NCBI GenBank assembly: GCA_020746875.1
Contig: JAGTJL010000001.1
Coordinates: forward strand, 992,001 to 1,056,000
Length of the DNA: 64,000 bases
Reading direction: 5' to 3'
Source: Rhexocercosporidium sp. MPI-PUGE-AT-0058
Taxonomy: Eukaryota; Ascomycota; Leotiomycetes; Helotiales
Shown: in pieces, positions 34,081 through 45,590 of the stretch
Layout: every line of letters starts with the position of its first letter
Numbering within the stretch: the first letter of the stretch is position 1
Notes under the pieces: generated by a model
The model's database searches: none
Told to the model about the DNA's origin: nothing
The model's input: only the letters and a program-made list of their open reading frames with translations
Made by a program: the position numbers and the translations under genes

Positions 34081-37000
34081 TGTGGGATGTGTGATGGCCG
34101 CGGCCGCGGGGTGGATATAAGGGTCGCTCGTATATTGAGTGTTCGGTTTCGGGTCGATGGTTTTCGTCGGAAGATCCGGGCAGAACGCGGTATGGTGTTG
34201 AGGTCTCTTGCAGGTCGTACCACACACACAATCTTTCGCTCTTCGAATTCGACTGGGAGAGTTGGAGATGGATGAGAGCGATGGATGACGATGATTAATC
34301 GACGATATATGTGTAGTTGATCAGATGGATGGATAGATGGAGCGATGGATGATCGGTCTTCGTTTGTTTCGGAGAGGGGAGTGGCTCGGTTTTCTTGAAA
34401 CAGAATCCCTGACTGGACGTGTCTCCTTTTCTTTCCTTCTTTTATCAACAGGACGCAAGTCGGAATGCAGAGCAAGCAATGGTGAGGCCGTAACGAGTGT
34501 GCCTTTGTGTTCGAAGTGAAGGTTTTAGTGGAAGAGAGCGAAAGACATCGGAAATCGATGATGGAAGTTGTCGGATGACAAAGAGCGTGGGAGGTGGAAC
34601 GATGGAGACCGTGTGTGTCAGTGGTGGTGGAAATGGTGAGGATGTGAGGAGAGGGAGGGAGGGAGAGGAGAAGGAGAGGGACCTGGCGTGAAGGCTGCAG
34701 ACCAGCCAGCCAGGGCAGAGGGAGGGCAGAGAAATGGTGAAAAACGGGCGAGAGCCAGTCCGGCCAAAGGATTCGTTTGCTGTGGGTCCGAGGTGGGTCT
34801 GAGGTGGGTCTTGAGAAATTGCGACGCGAGGACTAGTCTCAGGAACAAGAATTTGATTGGCTGCTCGGGGGGTCTTGGCAGCATGGATGGGGCATGGGAT
34901 TGACAGGGGAGGCCAGGGGCAGAACAGGGGTATTTAAGGCTAAATCCAGGAAGAAGCTTGCAGCAAAATAGCCAGCGAATCCCCAGGCTGGACTGGCTGT
35001 AATACAAAGTAGAATGGAATTCATCTGAACCTTTGACGCCCGTACTTGTACTGGCATATTGCACAGTCCAGTACAGTAGGAGAGTAAGATCGGTTGACGC
35101 GATCTGTTTATTGGTCGACAAGACCTGGAAGGTACTGTACAGTATGCACGGTACTGTACGTAGGTCAGGATGATATTTTCAGACTTACAGTACAGTACCA
35201 AACAAAACAATATGCACCACTCACATCTTCGTATAATTTTATACTTTAATCTACTTCTGCCAGTACATACTTTACACCCACGTACTTTGCACCACCGTTC
35301 CGGCTGACGCGGACGCGACCAAACTGTGATTTTGATTTCAAGTACCGCTGTCACCAAACTCACAGTCAGTCAGTCACACCTTTCTTCCATGGCTGTCCAG
35401 AAACACCCAGGCGCGCCGCCCACCCACTCATCAAGCCCTCCGTTCCATGACACTATTCCCAACCTGACTGCCCGTGGCAAGGAAGCCCAGGACAAAAGCC
35501 AAGGCATGCACCCTCCCAATTGCCCCTTCCGGTCTGGAAAGCGAGGATCACGAATCTTGGAACACCGGACTGCCCTGGGTCGGGCCCAAGACTGGACTTC
35601 CAGCGCCCAGATCATTGGTCAAACGCACATCAGTCGAGAAGATCTTCACATTCAGGAATTACTGCTGAAAGTTAAATCCAGCGGGGCAGTTAAGAGTATT
35701 GTATGGAGGTATAGTAAATTGGTTCATGAGAGCAAGAAAAAAGAGGTGGGCGAGGATGCCAGTGGGCTCAAGATGAAAATATTCTCATGCTAATGCATCT
35801 CGTACTCGATAACTTCCGCAATACGAACCACCTTACCATCACCACCACCACATGCACCTCAGTTCGCTCCCGACGTCAGCAGTACTGTCACCAATCCACG
35901 TCACTAGATTTTCCAATCGCTCAACTCTAAGCAGCCTGGCTGTGCTGACAACCACTAATTACCCCGACTAATTCAATCTGACCCAACACTTAACCAATTC
36001 GATGGTCTGACCACCAGTCATTTGTACTGTACCATCCCATCTCATGCCCAGTACTATTTGATACCCAAGTACAACCAAAGCACCATACCAAGCATTACAG
36101 ACAACAGACATCATTCCAATCCATCGCATGGCAGCTCATCTGAAATCCACAGCAGTATCAGCAAACTCGTCTCAAAGTCTCGCAACGCAAGCTCCATCCA
36201 GTACAGTGACACCAGGTGATACAGCACGAGCACAGCCTCCTCCTACGCACCACCCAAACCTCCGCAACCGAAAGCCCGAAGCTCAAACCTTCGCTCTCCT
36301 ACGGAGTATTCGCGCTGCATCACATACCCCTTTCCTTTTTCTCGTTGTATTATTTTTATTATTATTACTATTATTCTTTTCTTAATTAAGTTCTGACTGG
36401 TTGTTGGTTGCACGGGACTTTTTTCACTCCCATGCATGGATACGAAGTGGTGAGTGAACCCTTCCTTTTCTATTTTTACGCCTGCATCTTCATCCGTGGC
36501 ATGGGACAGGAGGCTCCACGACTCCACGCCGGCCGGAGTGGATTATTGGATTTCGCTGTCCTGCTGGCATGGCTGCCCACCTGGCACCTGTAAAATGCAA
36601 GTGCAAGTGTGACCTTGACCCCCTTTCGGAATTGCTCAAGAGCTCAAGAAAGTGTCGTGCATATAAAAAAGTGGGATGCTGCAGCGCGCAGGTCTTACAT
36701 CATTTTCAAGATTTCAAGACTTCTTTTTCTGGTATCTTCGAGAGACTAGCATCCGTCTATCCATCTCGAGGGTATACAACTTTAATTTTGACTTGCCCTT
36801 ATTGCCCTCCCTCATGACAAGAAAACAAAGTATTCTCCCCTCTCTCACACATACCAACATTCCTTTTCCTCTCCACCTGTCAGACAAACTCAGACATCTC
36901 ATCTATCTCATCCCAAAGATCAGCCATGATCTCGGCAAGGGAACCGAATTACGTCGTTTCAGATATAGATCATCGCAAGATTCACAACAGATAGATGACT

Positions 37001-38322
37001 TGCTTCCTCCTTCATCTCTTGAAACCAAACAGCCAAGAAACGTTAAACAAATGTTTCTTTGCTTCTTCTACTTCTACTTCTTCTACTTCTTCAGCTCGCT
37101 GCTCGTCCCACTCTCTCCATCCGAAACCCCATCCATCTCTCGCTCCAGAAATGGAAGCCATGGCCAGTGCCCAGTGAGGAGAGATCTCATGATCCCTTTT
37201 GCTACGGATCAACACTGCCACTGCCACTTGCTTGCACTTGCTGCATAGCATCCTACAGACCTGCGGTGTAGGTAGGGTTTCGTATTTCCTTCACCGTTGT
37301 TTCAATGCCGCCATACCTTTACTGCAGTCGTGACTCGTGAGTGCTTGGAGTGGTGATCCTGGCCTAGCTGAGAATAGTTGAGTCGAGATGCTACAGTACG
37401 AACAGCACACAAGGCGGGGGATGCGGGGTTGGTGTACCGTCCCTCTCGCTCTGCGGGACGTGTCCTTCGAGTATCAAGCATCGAGCGTGCTTAACTTGTG
37501 TCTGCTTCTGGTGGTTCTTCAGGCTAGGAAGATGCCTGAGAGATTGTGGAGGATGGTGTTTTACTTCTTCTTCTCTCTGCTTGCGCAGCTGTCATGGAGT
37601 TGTGTGTTGCTATGCCAAACAAAGTCTTGCTTAGTCCTAACAACTACAGAGATATACCTCAGCATCAGCACTCCTAGATCAAGTAACAGCTCTTCTCTAC
37701 AACTGAGCATATCGAGTGATGGAAATCATCACCACCACCATTTCCTCAAAGTAGACAATTCTTTCAACATCCAACCAATCTTTCCATCCAAAGCAGACCA
37801 GATTTCCCAACTCTCAACCCTTACACGAGAGACCGCGTCCGCAGCAGCAATGAACGCTCCATCATCGACCAAACGTTGAATCGCCGCTCCGAGTCACGCT
37901 CCTTTTCAAGGATCAATGTCCCAAATATTCCTCGCTTCGCTAACAAATCTCCCTTGATGCTAGAGGGTCAAAGGTCCAAGGTCAACACAAAATCCCATCA
38001 AGAGCAGCAAAGAACCAGCACGACTAACACGTCTAATGAAGTCTGCGCTCTCACGAATCAACTTCATACCAGATGGGTGGATGGATGGATGAGTATTATA
38101 TGATTCCTCTATTCTTCTATTCTCCTCTCAGAAGTCGAGCCTTAATTAGCTGGCTAGGTAGAGTACCAGCTCATCAGGATACAACAGTAGTAGTATCCAC
38201 CTCTCACACACTCAACCTGCCCCATCTCACCGCACCTCACGCCACCTCATGCTCTCTCTCCTCCTCCACGCATAATTCAAAACCCAGAGTTTGTCCGTCC
38301 CTGCGTCAGGTTCGTCTGTATC

Positions 38323-38356
<34 letters not shown>

Positions 38357-38843
38357 CTTTCAGTACTACATTTTGAACTGCATGCATTACTTCACTTCCC
38401 TTCCTTTCAAATAGAGGAAACCCCAGACGCCATAGGCTACCAGCTACCATGTATCGCCTGCCAGAACAAAACAGAACAAAACATCACAACAAAACAGAAA
38501 TGACTCCTTCACGCCATGGCAGAGTGCATTATACCGCCACCCTAGTGATTTAAAACGTTCGCTCATTCGCTTAGTGGAGGAAGTCGGAAGGAAAGATTCG
38601 GCATAAAGAGAAGTAGAAGAAGGAAAGGGCCGGAATTTCGTGTCGAGTGAGGTCTGGCGTTTAGAAGTACATGGAAGTATGTATATCGAAGAGAAGAGAT
38701 AGGTACTGAGGCGAGGAAGAAGCGTTTTCGGGTTGAAGCGAGAATGTTTTGTTTGTTGTACACGAGAAAGCCCCTCTCCTAGTCGATGGGATGGGAACAG
38801 CTGGCTGCGGAGCAAGATCATGGTATCGAAAGAAGAGGAGAGC
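34081..38843. other. 4.8-kb gene-free region with simple repeats
   Basis: The WSC promoter lies at the left end and the 3' region of the glycosyltransferase gene at the right end. Between them I find no frame with conserved content. Frames at 35326-35793 and 36676-37248 have skewed composition and no recognisable domain. It contains a cluster of GTACTGTAC-like motifs (35040-35285), a CTTCTA-type tract (37061-37092) and a (CTTT)n tract. Composition is mixed, with long pyrimidine-rich stretches. A noncoding transcript is possible but unsupported. Confidence 0.45.
38323..38356. repeat. (CTTT)n microsatellite
   Basis: About eight and a half copies of CTTT on the plus strand, in a gene-free stretch. 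Confidence 0.9.
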
Positions 38844-40367
38844 TCAAGGCCACATGCATTCATACATGAACATCCAATCACCATACCAACTCTCAAAGCG
38901 GCCCACCAATGTACTGAACGCATCACTAGGACTCTTCCAGGCGCGGGAGAAGATGCCATCCGTCATCAAATGTCGCTTGATCGCGATATTCATCGCGAAA
39001 CTCGAAAACGAGCAGCCGGTGAACTGGGTGCTCTTCGACAGGACTAGGAAATCGACGAGGGCTTGTTGGTCCCAGCTTAGATCCGTGAGCTGCTTGAGCT
39101 TGTCACCTTTCAAGAGGTCGACTTTCGATGTCACATTCAGCCCGACCTCTTTAGCTGCGATCTCGGCGAAACGGTGGCCTTCTGTGGCGTTTCCGGAGGC
39201 GATGTAGGCGTGCTTGAGTTTGTGGACTTCGGCTTGCTTCATGTAGCCTTCGCTCTGGGTCTTGAAGTTGGGCCAGAAACCTAGAGCGTCACTTTCGGTA
39301 CGTAAGTGAACACCGAGGTATTTGGGTGGTGACTTCTTGATATCTGCTTCTTGTCCGGCAAATTTCGCCATCTCTGTAATGGTATATGCTGCCAATTCTT
39401 GGATATCTTTTCGTATCCTCAGTAGATCCCCAAAAGTAGCTGCGAATTCTGGTCCATCTCTCATAATGGGCCATTCGAAGAAGGTAGCCCATTTGAATCG
39501 AAGGGTCAATGGACGCTCGACTGAAGGTTGGTTCTCGTATTTGACGGCCCAGGCGTCGAATTTGGTTCGGAAGAGGTCTAGATGTCTATTCACACCACGG
39601 CCATCACACCCATCCAAATCCATATTGAGATCCTTGGGGTAGAACTCCTTGGCCTCCTTCTTCTTCTCGGCATTGGGAAAGTGATCTGTATCGTTATAAA
39701 TCTTCATCTGCGGACAGAACTCGCCCATCGAATCTGTGAAATGCTTCTCGTCAAAAAAATAGCCAAAGGGTTGGAAGCCCGTGGTAAAGATGTTTGCCAG
39801 ATTCTCCTCTGACCGGCGCTGGATCCTGGGCATGATGATACCTGAAGCACCAGCCTCAATTCCATATCGTATGCAAGTCAGGATGAAGTTTCGGATGTTG
39901 CCTATTCCTCCAGAGTTATTGTCGCAGACGAATACCAGTCCCGGCTGCCATTTCGTCTCGTTGCAAGTCCGCGCCAGTGGCCAGCCGATATATGGGCCAT
40001 TGAAGTCATAGTCTTTCAGGCTGAGCTTTCGCGGGGTCGTCGGCGGCACCTTATCCAGCGCAATCACCTCCTGGAGAGGCGCAGAAGGATGAAATGTATA
40101 TGCAGGCTCGGCGACCGATGATGCTGAAGTCAGCGAAGGATTTGGGGGTATGGCGCCGTTGGGGGGAGGAGGAGGAGTTTGTCCCAAGGCAGCTTCACTC
40201 CCTGGAGGTGGAGGCGGTCGAATGAACTCTGTGAATGACGAGTCGAAGAAGAAATGGTTGACCAGGACGACATTGACCACCAGCGCCACCAGCACGATGT
40301 ATCTGTATTTCCACCATTTGATGCGCACGACTCCGTTGATCATTTCGGAGACAGCTTTCTGGACCAT
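38844..40367 (-). CDS. Type II membrane O-fucosyltransferase-like glycosyltransferase (507 aa)
   Basis: Intronless. The first true ATG is at 40367 (MVQKAVSEMINGV). Residues 22-41 form a signal-anchor helix (YIVLVALVVNVVLV) after a short basic tail. A Pro-rich stem (PPPPPGSE, PPPPPNG) leads to a luminal domain with VFVCDNNSGGIGNIRNFIL near its start and YLGVHLRTESDALGFWP near residue 357. The H-x-R-x-E pattern and the G-G-x-G-N block resemble the GDP-fucose protein O-fucosyltransferase superfamily found in many filamentous fungi. It is likely in the Golgi. Donor and acceptor are not known, and the family assignment rests on these two motifs. Confidence 0.75.
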   Translation of the reverse strand: MVQKAVSEMINGVVRIKWWKYRYIVLVALVVNVVLVNHFFFDSSFTEFIRPPPPPGSEAALGQTPPPPPNGAIPPNPSLTSASSVAEPAYTFHPSAPLQEVIALDKVPPTTPRKLSLKDYDFNGPYIGWPLARTCNETKWQPGLVFVCDNNSGGIGNIRNFILTCIRYGIEAGASGIIMPRIQRRSEENLANIFTTGFQPFGYFFDEKHFTDSMGEFCPQMKIYNDTDHFPNAEKKKEAKEFYPKDLNMDLDGCDGRGVNRHLDLFRTKFDAWAVKYENQPSVERPLTLRFKWATFFEWPIMRDGPEFAATFGDLLRIRKDIQELAAYTITEMAKFAGQEADIKKSPPKYLGVHLRTESDALGFWPNFKTQSEGYMKQAEVHKLKHAYIASGNATEGHRFAEIAAKEVGLNVTSKVDLLKGDKLKQLTDLSWDQQALVDFLVLSKSTQFTGCSFSSFAMNIAIKRHLMTDGIFSRAWKSPSDAFSTLVGRFESWYGDWMFMYECMWP

Positions 40368-41586
40368 CGTTGCCAGAGAACAGCGCACGTTTCTTCTTCA
40401 AGGAGGGGGAGCCCGTGTCCTTTTGTAGGCTAGGCTAGGCAGTCAATTGATGGTGATTCAGTCGTGGATCCTCGCTGCGACAAATGGAATGCCGGTGGTT
40501 GACGGGAAGGGATGGAGGTGCATTCCAGCGCCTCAAGAAATATTTGAGGATGAGTTATGAGCGTGAGGCTTTGAGGGCTGCTGGCTGGACGGCGCAGGTT
40601 CTGGGCGCACGCGAAGAGTGGCTCCTTGGGGGATCTTGGCGGGCGCGGAACGGCCAGCTAAGGCCAAGCGAGGAAAGGCGCGGTTAGGTGGTTTATATAA
40701 AAGGGATAAAAGGGGGATGAAAGATGATGCGGAAACAGGGGTGACTTGACAGAAATAATATCAAGAGACAACAATTAATTTATGCTCATGAAATCATAAA
40801 GTTTCCCTATAATCACAGCAAATAAAACACATCATTCTATTCAAAGATGTGTCAAAACACAACGATCACAACGTACGTGGTGGGGGGACGCCACAAGGGG
40901 CTTTGCTGGGCAACGAAGGTTTCAGACCCACCAAGAAGGCTGGGGGAACATCAGCCGAACTCAAAAAGGGGTTCGTAGCCTCGTTTGTTAGGTGAGTTAG
41001 TGAGTGGGTGAGTGAAAAGAGTGCGAATACGCACACGGATACGCGTAAGCATAGCTAGCTACATTAGATCCAACTATGATGTAGTGTGTGACTTCTGCTT
41101 GAACCGACCGCACAATCTCACTATCTCATTCTCTCTTGTCTGAAATTTGCAATTGTCAGTTAGCCAACCTGACCTCGGAGAACAAGAGAATGTGTCGAGA
41201 ACTTCAGGTCTTGGATCTCTTGGGGAATTTTGGATACAAGAATACCGGGCTTTACTTGGGGGTTGGGAATCGCATCCCTTGCAGCCTTGTTGCATTAAAA
41301 CTATTGATACTCAAGACATTCAATGCAGGTATGGTTGAGATACAGCTTCTATCACTTTCAAAACATGAGAGCTCGCTTATTTCAAGACATCAGACGAAAG
41401 CTGCACTGTCCTTGCTGGCACAAAAGCATGTTGATATTTCGCTTGATACCTAGTCAATCACCGAAGAACCCCTAAAATGCTGAAGCCTTATGAGAGAATT
41501 TTTAACTCCAGACTCCCTTACAAAGCAAACAATCCTTTTGCCTATCCTCCCCCTCCTCAAGTCGAATCCAGCTTCATCCAAAGACG
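40368..41586. other. Intergenic region, no gene seen
   Basis: About 1.2 kb between two minus-strand genes. It contains the presumed promoter of the glycosyltransferase gene and nothing else I can support. Confidence 0.5.
40692..40699 (-). promoter_or_regulatory. Possible TATA box (TATATAAA) of the glycosyltransferase gene
   Basis: TATATAAA on the minus strand, 325 bases upstream of the start codon of the O-fucosyltransferase-like gene. Position and orientation fit a core promoter; the transcription start is unknown. Confidence 0.3.
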
Positions 41587-42528
41587 TCACTTCAACCCAA
41601 AAGCCTTCCTATGCGCCTTCGCAACCCGCCTCCCCCTCTCCACAAGCGAAAGAATCGACATAATCGCCAAAACCTCAAACTCCTCCCCAAGACCAACCGT
41701 ACTATCGCCCCTCAAAAACCTAAACATCCCAATTACCCTACTCGGATTACTCGCTCTAGACGAATATCCCAGCCCAGCATAAACAGCAATCACATCCCCT
41801 GTACTAACTCTAATCAGCTTCAAGCCTCCGCTATCTCTATCAATCGTCCTGACGAACGGTCCCGAAGTTTGTCGCCATTCGAATCGCTCACGGACATCGT
41901 TCCAAGGAAGCGTGTGGCAGAACTCGTATTTCTCCGCACTGAAAATGCCACCTGTGGGAGCTAGTTGTTCGAATTTGAATTTCGGACGGATGGGCTGCGG
42001 CTTATCCGTGGCTTGAGATGAGGAGCGTGGGAAGGAGAAGTTCGTCGTTGAGAAGTTCGCCCGTGCGGATCGGGGTGGTGTTGGACAAAGGGTCATTTCC
42101 GTCACCTGGGTTACGGAGTGGAATTTCGCGAAGGAAATCACGCTTGAGGCTTTTGAGGGGCCAGAGTGGATGAGGAGATCTGGTCGGCTGGTGCTGATTT
42201 GCGAAGAGGGATCTTTTTGGATGGTGATGTAGAAGAGGTGGGGTGGTGCTGGGAGAGGCTTGAGATCGTTTGGTGAGGGCGCTGGTGAGGATGGACTGAG
42301 AAGGATGTCGCCTCGAGAGCGGAAGAACGTGATGTCTCTGGGCAATCGAGGGTATGTTATGTAATTCGGTGAACGCAGTGGATAGCGAACGAGCTCGTAA
42401 GCCGACTCTTGTCCATCAGAAGAGTAAGTAGGAGAACTTCCAGAACTACTCTGATATCCACGTGTTTCGACTGGCTGGTCGAAGCCCAGAACATCCATCC
42501 ACTTACTTCGGGAATTAGATCGATGCAT
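41587..42528 (-). CDS. Unknown fungal protein (about 313 aa)
   Basis: The frame is open further upstream but the first ATG is at 42528 (MHRSNSRSKWMDVLGFDQ). The first 190 residues are Ser/Pro-rich and probably disordered. The C-terminal 130 residues look like a beta-rich domain: FEWRQTSGPFVRTIDR, LKLIRVSTGDVIAVYAGLG, then a helix FEVLAIMSILSLVERGRRVAKA. The pattern W...-x-LvR-x-GdviAvYaG resembles tubby-like/LURP-type folds seen in fungal proteins of unknown function, but this is a weak inference. An unseen first exon is possible. It is unlikely to be secreted. Confidence 0.6.
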   Translation of the reverse strand: MHRSNSRSKWMDVLGFDQPVETRGYQSSSGSSPTYSSDGQESAYELVRYPLRSPNYITYPRLPRDITFFRSRGDILLSPSSPAPSPNDLKPLPAPPHLFYITIQKDPSSQISTSRPDLLIHSGPSKASSVISFAKFHSVTQVTEMTLCPTPPRSARANFSTTNFSFPRSSSQATDKPQPIRPKFKFEQLAPTGGIFSAEKYEFCHTLPWNDVRERFEWRQTSGPFVRTIDRDSGGLKLIRVSTGDVIAVYAGLGYSSRASNPSRVIGMFRFLRGDSTVGLGEEFEVLAIMSILSLVERGRRVAKAHRKAFGLK

Positions 42529-43521
42529 CGAGTCAAATAAAGTCGAGTCGGATGAATCACTTTGGCGAGTTCCAAGTAAGCAAAAGATTGCCACAAGTCT
42601 TTATATTGTGATCAAAACACCGATCCGACAAGGCTGATGATAAGATATATAGCATGCTCAAAGTTTCAATATATGCCGCCTTGGCGTGAGGTGAGATGAG
42701 CCTAAATGCAATGATTGCTTCTGCTGCTCGGACTGAAACGTATAGGCTGCACGCCCGTATTGACGGCTGTTAACGTCATTGGCTAGGATGCAAATATGCG
42801 ACATGCAACATTGTTTTTCTGGAGGATGGTGATCGATGACAAAGCGTCTGGGTAGGACGAAGGTTGCGAAAGATCCACACAAGGATTCTCGGTGGACGTG
42901 GTAAGCTGCGAGGGAGGGTCGTACAAGTTCGCTTTGACGTGTGAACGGTGTAGTTGAGGATGGAGTTGAGTGAGTGCGTCCCTTGAAACTGGAGAATAGT
43001 TTGATGAAATGCAGGGAACGAAGAGAAATAAGTTTGGCAAGCTATCCTAATTTGGGAGCCGTTCGCGAGACACCTGGAGCAGCTTCATTATGAGGTCTAG
43101 TACACATCTGCCTATTTTGGCTCGCTCTCTGGCACAGTCTGCGCGATTTCTGACGAGTAGTCATTCACGTGCCCTTCTGCATCGAATAGACCTTCAACAA
43201 TTCTACGTCCCATAATAGACGGTAAGAATCCGTGCCATCTCAAGCGCAAGTTTGACCTCGATAGACAATCGACATGGCATTCGATACCGCGAGCGTATTG
43301 TCGCTGTGCTGTTCTCAAGCTTTGACCTCTAAAATCCAGCTGCAAGTGTGGTATCAACTATGGCCGTTACCCCAGATTCATGGATACATTGCGGGTAGTC
43401 AAGGTAGTCGAAATATTTGCAATGGACGATCATGCTCCGCTTCGGATTCGGTAAGCGGGAGAGAGCTCGCTGCTTCCCGTCTCGATTCGAACATCTTGGC
43501 TGGGGGACATTGAAGCAAGTC
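42529..43521. other. Intergenic region, no firm gene
   Basis: About 1 kb. Short minus-strand frames at about 43112-43513 may include a further 3' exon of the DUF7708-like gene, but no exon boundary can be fixed. Confidence 0.4.
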
Positions 43522-44591
43522 TTAATATTCAACTCTTGCTGATACTTTACACCGTTGGGCATGTCGACTTTGAATAGGAAACACGATGATGCCTCCTACA
43601 GCGACTACATATGCCGCATCTGTAAAACCTTTCCCTTCATCTCCCGTAGCGAATGATCGCCAAAGACCAATGGCTAGACTGCCAATGACAACAGCCACCC
43701 AGAGAAGATAGATGCCATGGCATATTTTACAGCTTCATGTAAGGTCCCTGCCTCAGCCATATCATTTTCTGTTTCAAGGATCTCAAAGTTGTGAAATGGT
43801 CCAGGCTCCACAGGATCCTCAGCAGGCTGCACATGAGACTGGCGGTGTCGCCGTCGTTCAGCCTCATGATCAATTGTGCCCCTGAGCTCAAGTCCAGAGC
43901 TTGCCGCTGTGCTCATGCTATTGAGAACATCCCCTTGCAGCTTCAGAGAGCCGGCAATTGATTCAATCTTAGGCGTAGCTCCTTTCCACAAAACGTAGAA
44001 TAATTGACGCCAATGTACTCGTCGAAATATATTCCATGTGACATGGTGAAATTCGAGGATCCCAGAACAGATAGAACCAAGGATATACTGGAAAGCAGTC
44101 TGGTTACTAGCAATGTTAGGAGCCAAATCAGGAAGAGCAGCCCCGATGTTTGTGTATGCCGAAAGAAGAGCCTCGAGGATGTCGTTGTATTTACTTGCTA
44201 CCTAGTTCGCCTATGAGCTCGATGGCGATTAAGCTGCGAGAAGATCTTATACATTACCTGAAGGGCAAACTTGATTGGAGCCTGATTCGTGAGCCTGGCT
44301 GCAAACAGGGAAGACAGAGCAACATACCCAAATGTAGGCCAAGTAGGGTACCATGGCGTAGAATAATCCACCGTCCATCGAATATTTCCCTATTACTCTG
44401 ATAATTGACCCGATGCGCGATAGGATGTGGGTAGACTGCACTCGCTGTTCGATGCCAATGTCCCTGATCGCATCCCAAACATCTTGCAGCCCAGTCGATT
44501 CGATTCTCTTGGCATCATCTTCAGAGATTGATTGCTTGAACTTCTCCATGGCAACTCTCACACCGGGAACGACACGTCCTTGACTAGCCAT
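43522..44591 (-). CDS. DUF7708-like fungal protein (apparent frameshift)
   Basis: Exons 44591-44328, 44281-44258 (24 nt) and from 44201 down; introns of 46 and 56 nt keep phase. The N-terminal domain (VWDAIRDIGIEQ, YLAYIWAPIKFALQVASKYNDILEALLSAY, LPDL, ICSGILEFHHVTWNIFRR) matches the helical N-terminal domain found in many fungal STAND/NLR-like and stand-alone proteins. In the literal sequence the frame ends at 43674 inside a hydrophobic stretch. One extra base in the T4 run at 43725-43728 would instead give a membrane helix (IYLLWVAVVIGSLAIGLW) and a conserved-looking tail (GKGFTDAAYVVAVGGIIVFP) ending at 43522. I favour a missing base in the assembly. The true 3' end may lie further downstream. 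Confidence 0.6.
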
Positions 44592-45590
44592 TCTGAGGAG
44601 ATTGAACGAAGCAGGGAAGTCAAAGACAGAAGAAGAGACGGAGGAGAAAAGGAAGCGATTGCTATGTATGACGGGGCTGTGCAGCACGGTACGATTGCTA
44701 TTGCCCATTCGCCTTGCTTACTGAGGCTAGCCAATAGATCTGGGGTATCAAGCTTAGACCCAGTGACCTGGTTCTGGCGTATCAATAAGTTAGACGAGAC
44801 ATTGTCTCGTCTATTGCGAATCTAGGTGAAATTGGTAGTCGAAAGATCCTCCGCCGTGTGTAGCTTATCGTTAGGTAGCTCTATCGTTATATTTTGCTGG
44901 TGCGTAAAGATCTAGCTGGCTGGGCAGCTGTGCCTGAGCAGGTGCCATGGCTGCTTTCCTTCACTTTTTAGGTGGAGTTGTTAGCATCTGATGAGCTGTA
45001 GGCTCTGTGGTGCGGTGCCTAGAACTGCACAAGACCAAATAAGAGTCTGAGAAGATGTAAGTCATAAAGGTGTCAAGTCATCTACATGGACTCACGGAAG
45101 TAAGTATGAGGATGATTCGATTAGATGACAAACATGGTAATTTGACACTCGATAGAAGTCAGAGAAGGAATTACTTTACCTACTCCTACCCTACCCTTTC
45201 CCTAGAGAAGGACGCTAGACCTCGTTTAGAGGGCGAGGCTCGGCTCCTACCGGTTTCTTATATTCACGCCACATTTCATCAACAACATCGACATTCAAAC
45301 TGCTGCGTATTTTCTTCATCTCTTCTTATTGATACTTTCGATGCTCTGGTATGTTCTCGTCATCGCCATGTACAGTACGTGGTGACCACAGCATCAAGGA
45401 AGAATCAATAGTTCTCACCTGTTTACAACGACTCAATGCTAACTGTAAGTGCATCACCATTACACGGCTTCAAGGATTGTTAACGCAATTGAGTTCCGAA
45501 TCCCCCTTCCCGTTAAGTTCCAAGGTATAGCACACGATTCATTACATCAGACCATTCATTGCTTTCCGTTCTCCATAAACCGACCAGCCA
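44592..45590. other. Intergenic region with hairpin repeat copy
   Basis: About 1 kb between the DUF7708-like gene and the phospholipase D gene. Apart from the 55-bp hairpin sequence annotated separately, I see no gene. Confidence 0.5.
45341..45395. repeat. Dispersed 55-bp hairpin sequence, copy 1
   Basis: Aligns without gaps to 54341-54395. From the third to the 55th base, 42 of 53 positions are identical. The ends (45341-45350 and 45385-45394) pair over ten positions with one mismatch. Function unknown. Confidence 0.6.

Noticed and set aside
35326..35793. A 155-codon frame on the plus strand
   Set aside because: It begins inside the GTAC-motif cluster, has no recognisable domain, and its composition matches the surrounding noncoding DNA.
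36676..37248. A 190-codon frame on the plus strand
   Set aside because: A run of Phe/Tyr/Ser codons comes from a CTTCTA-type repeat. No domain, and no homologous pattern I can recognise.
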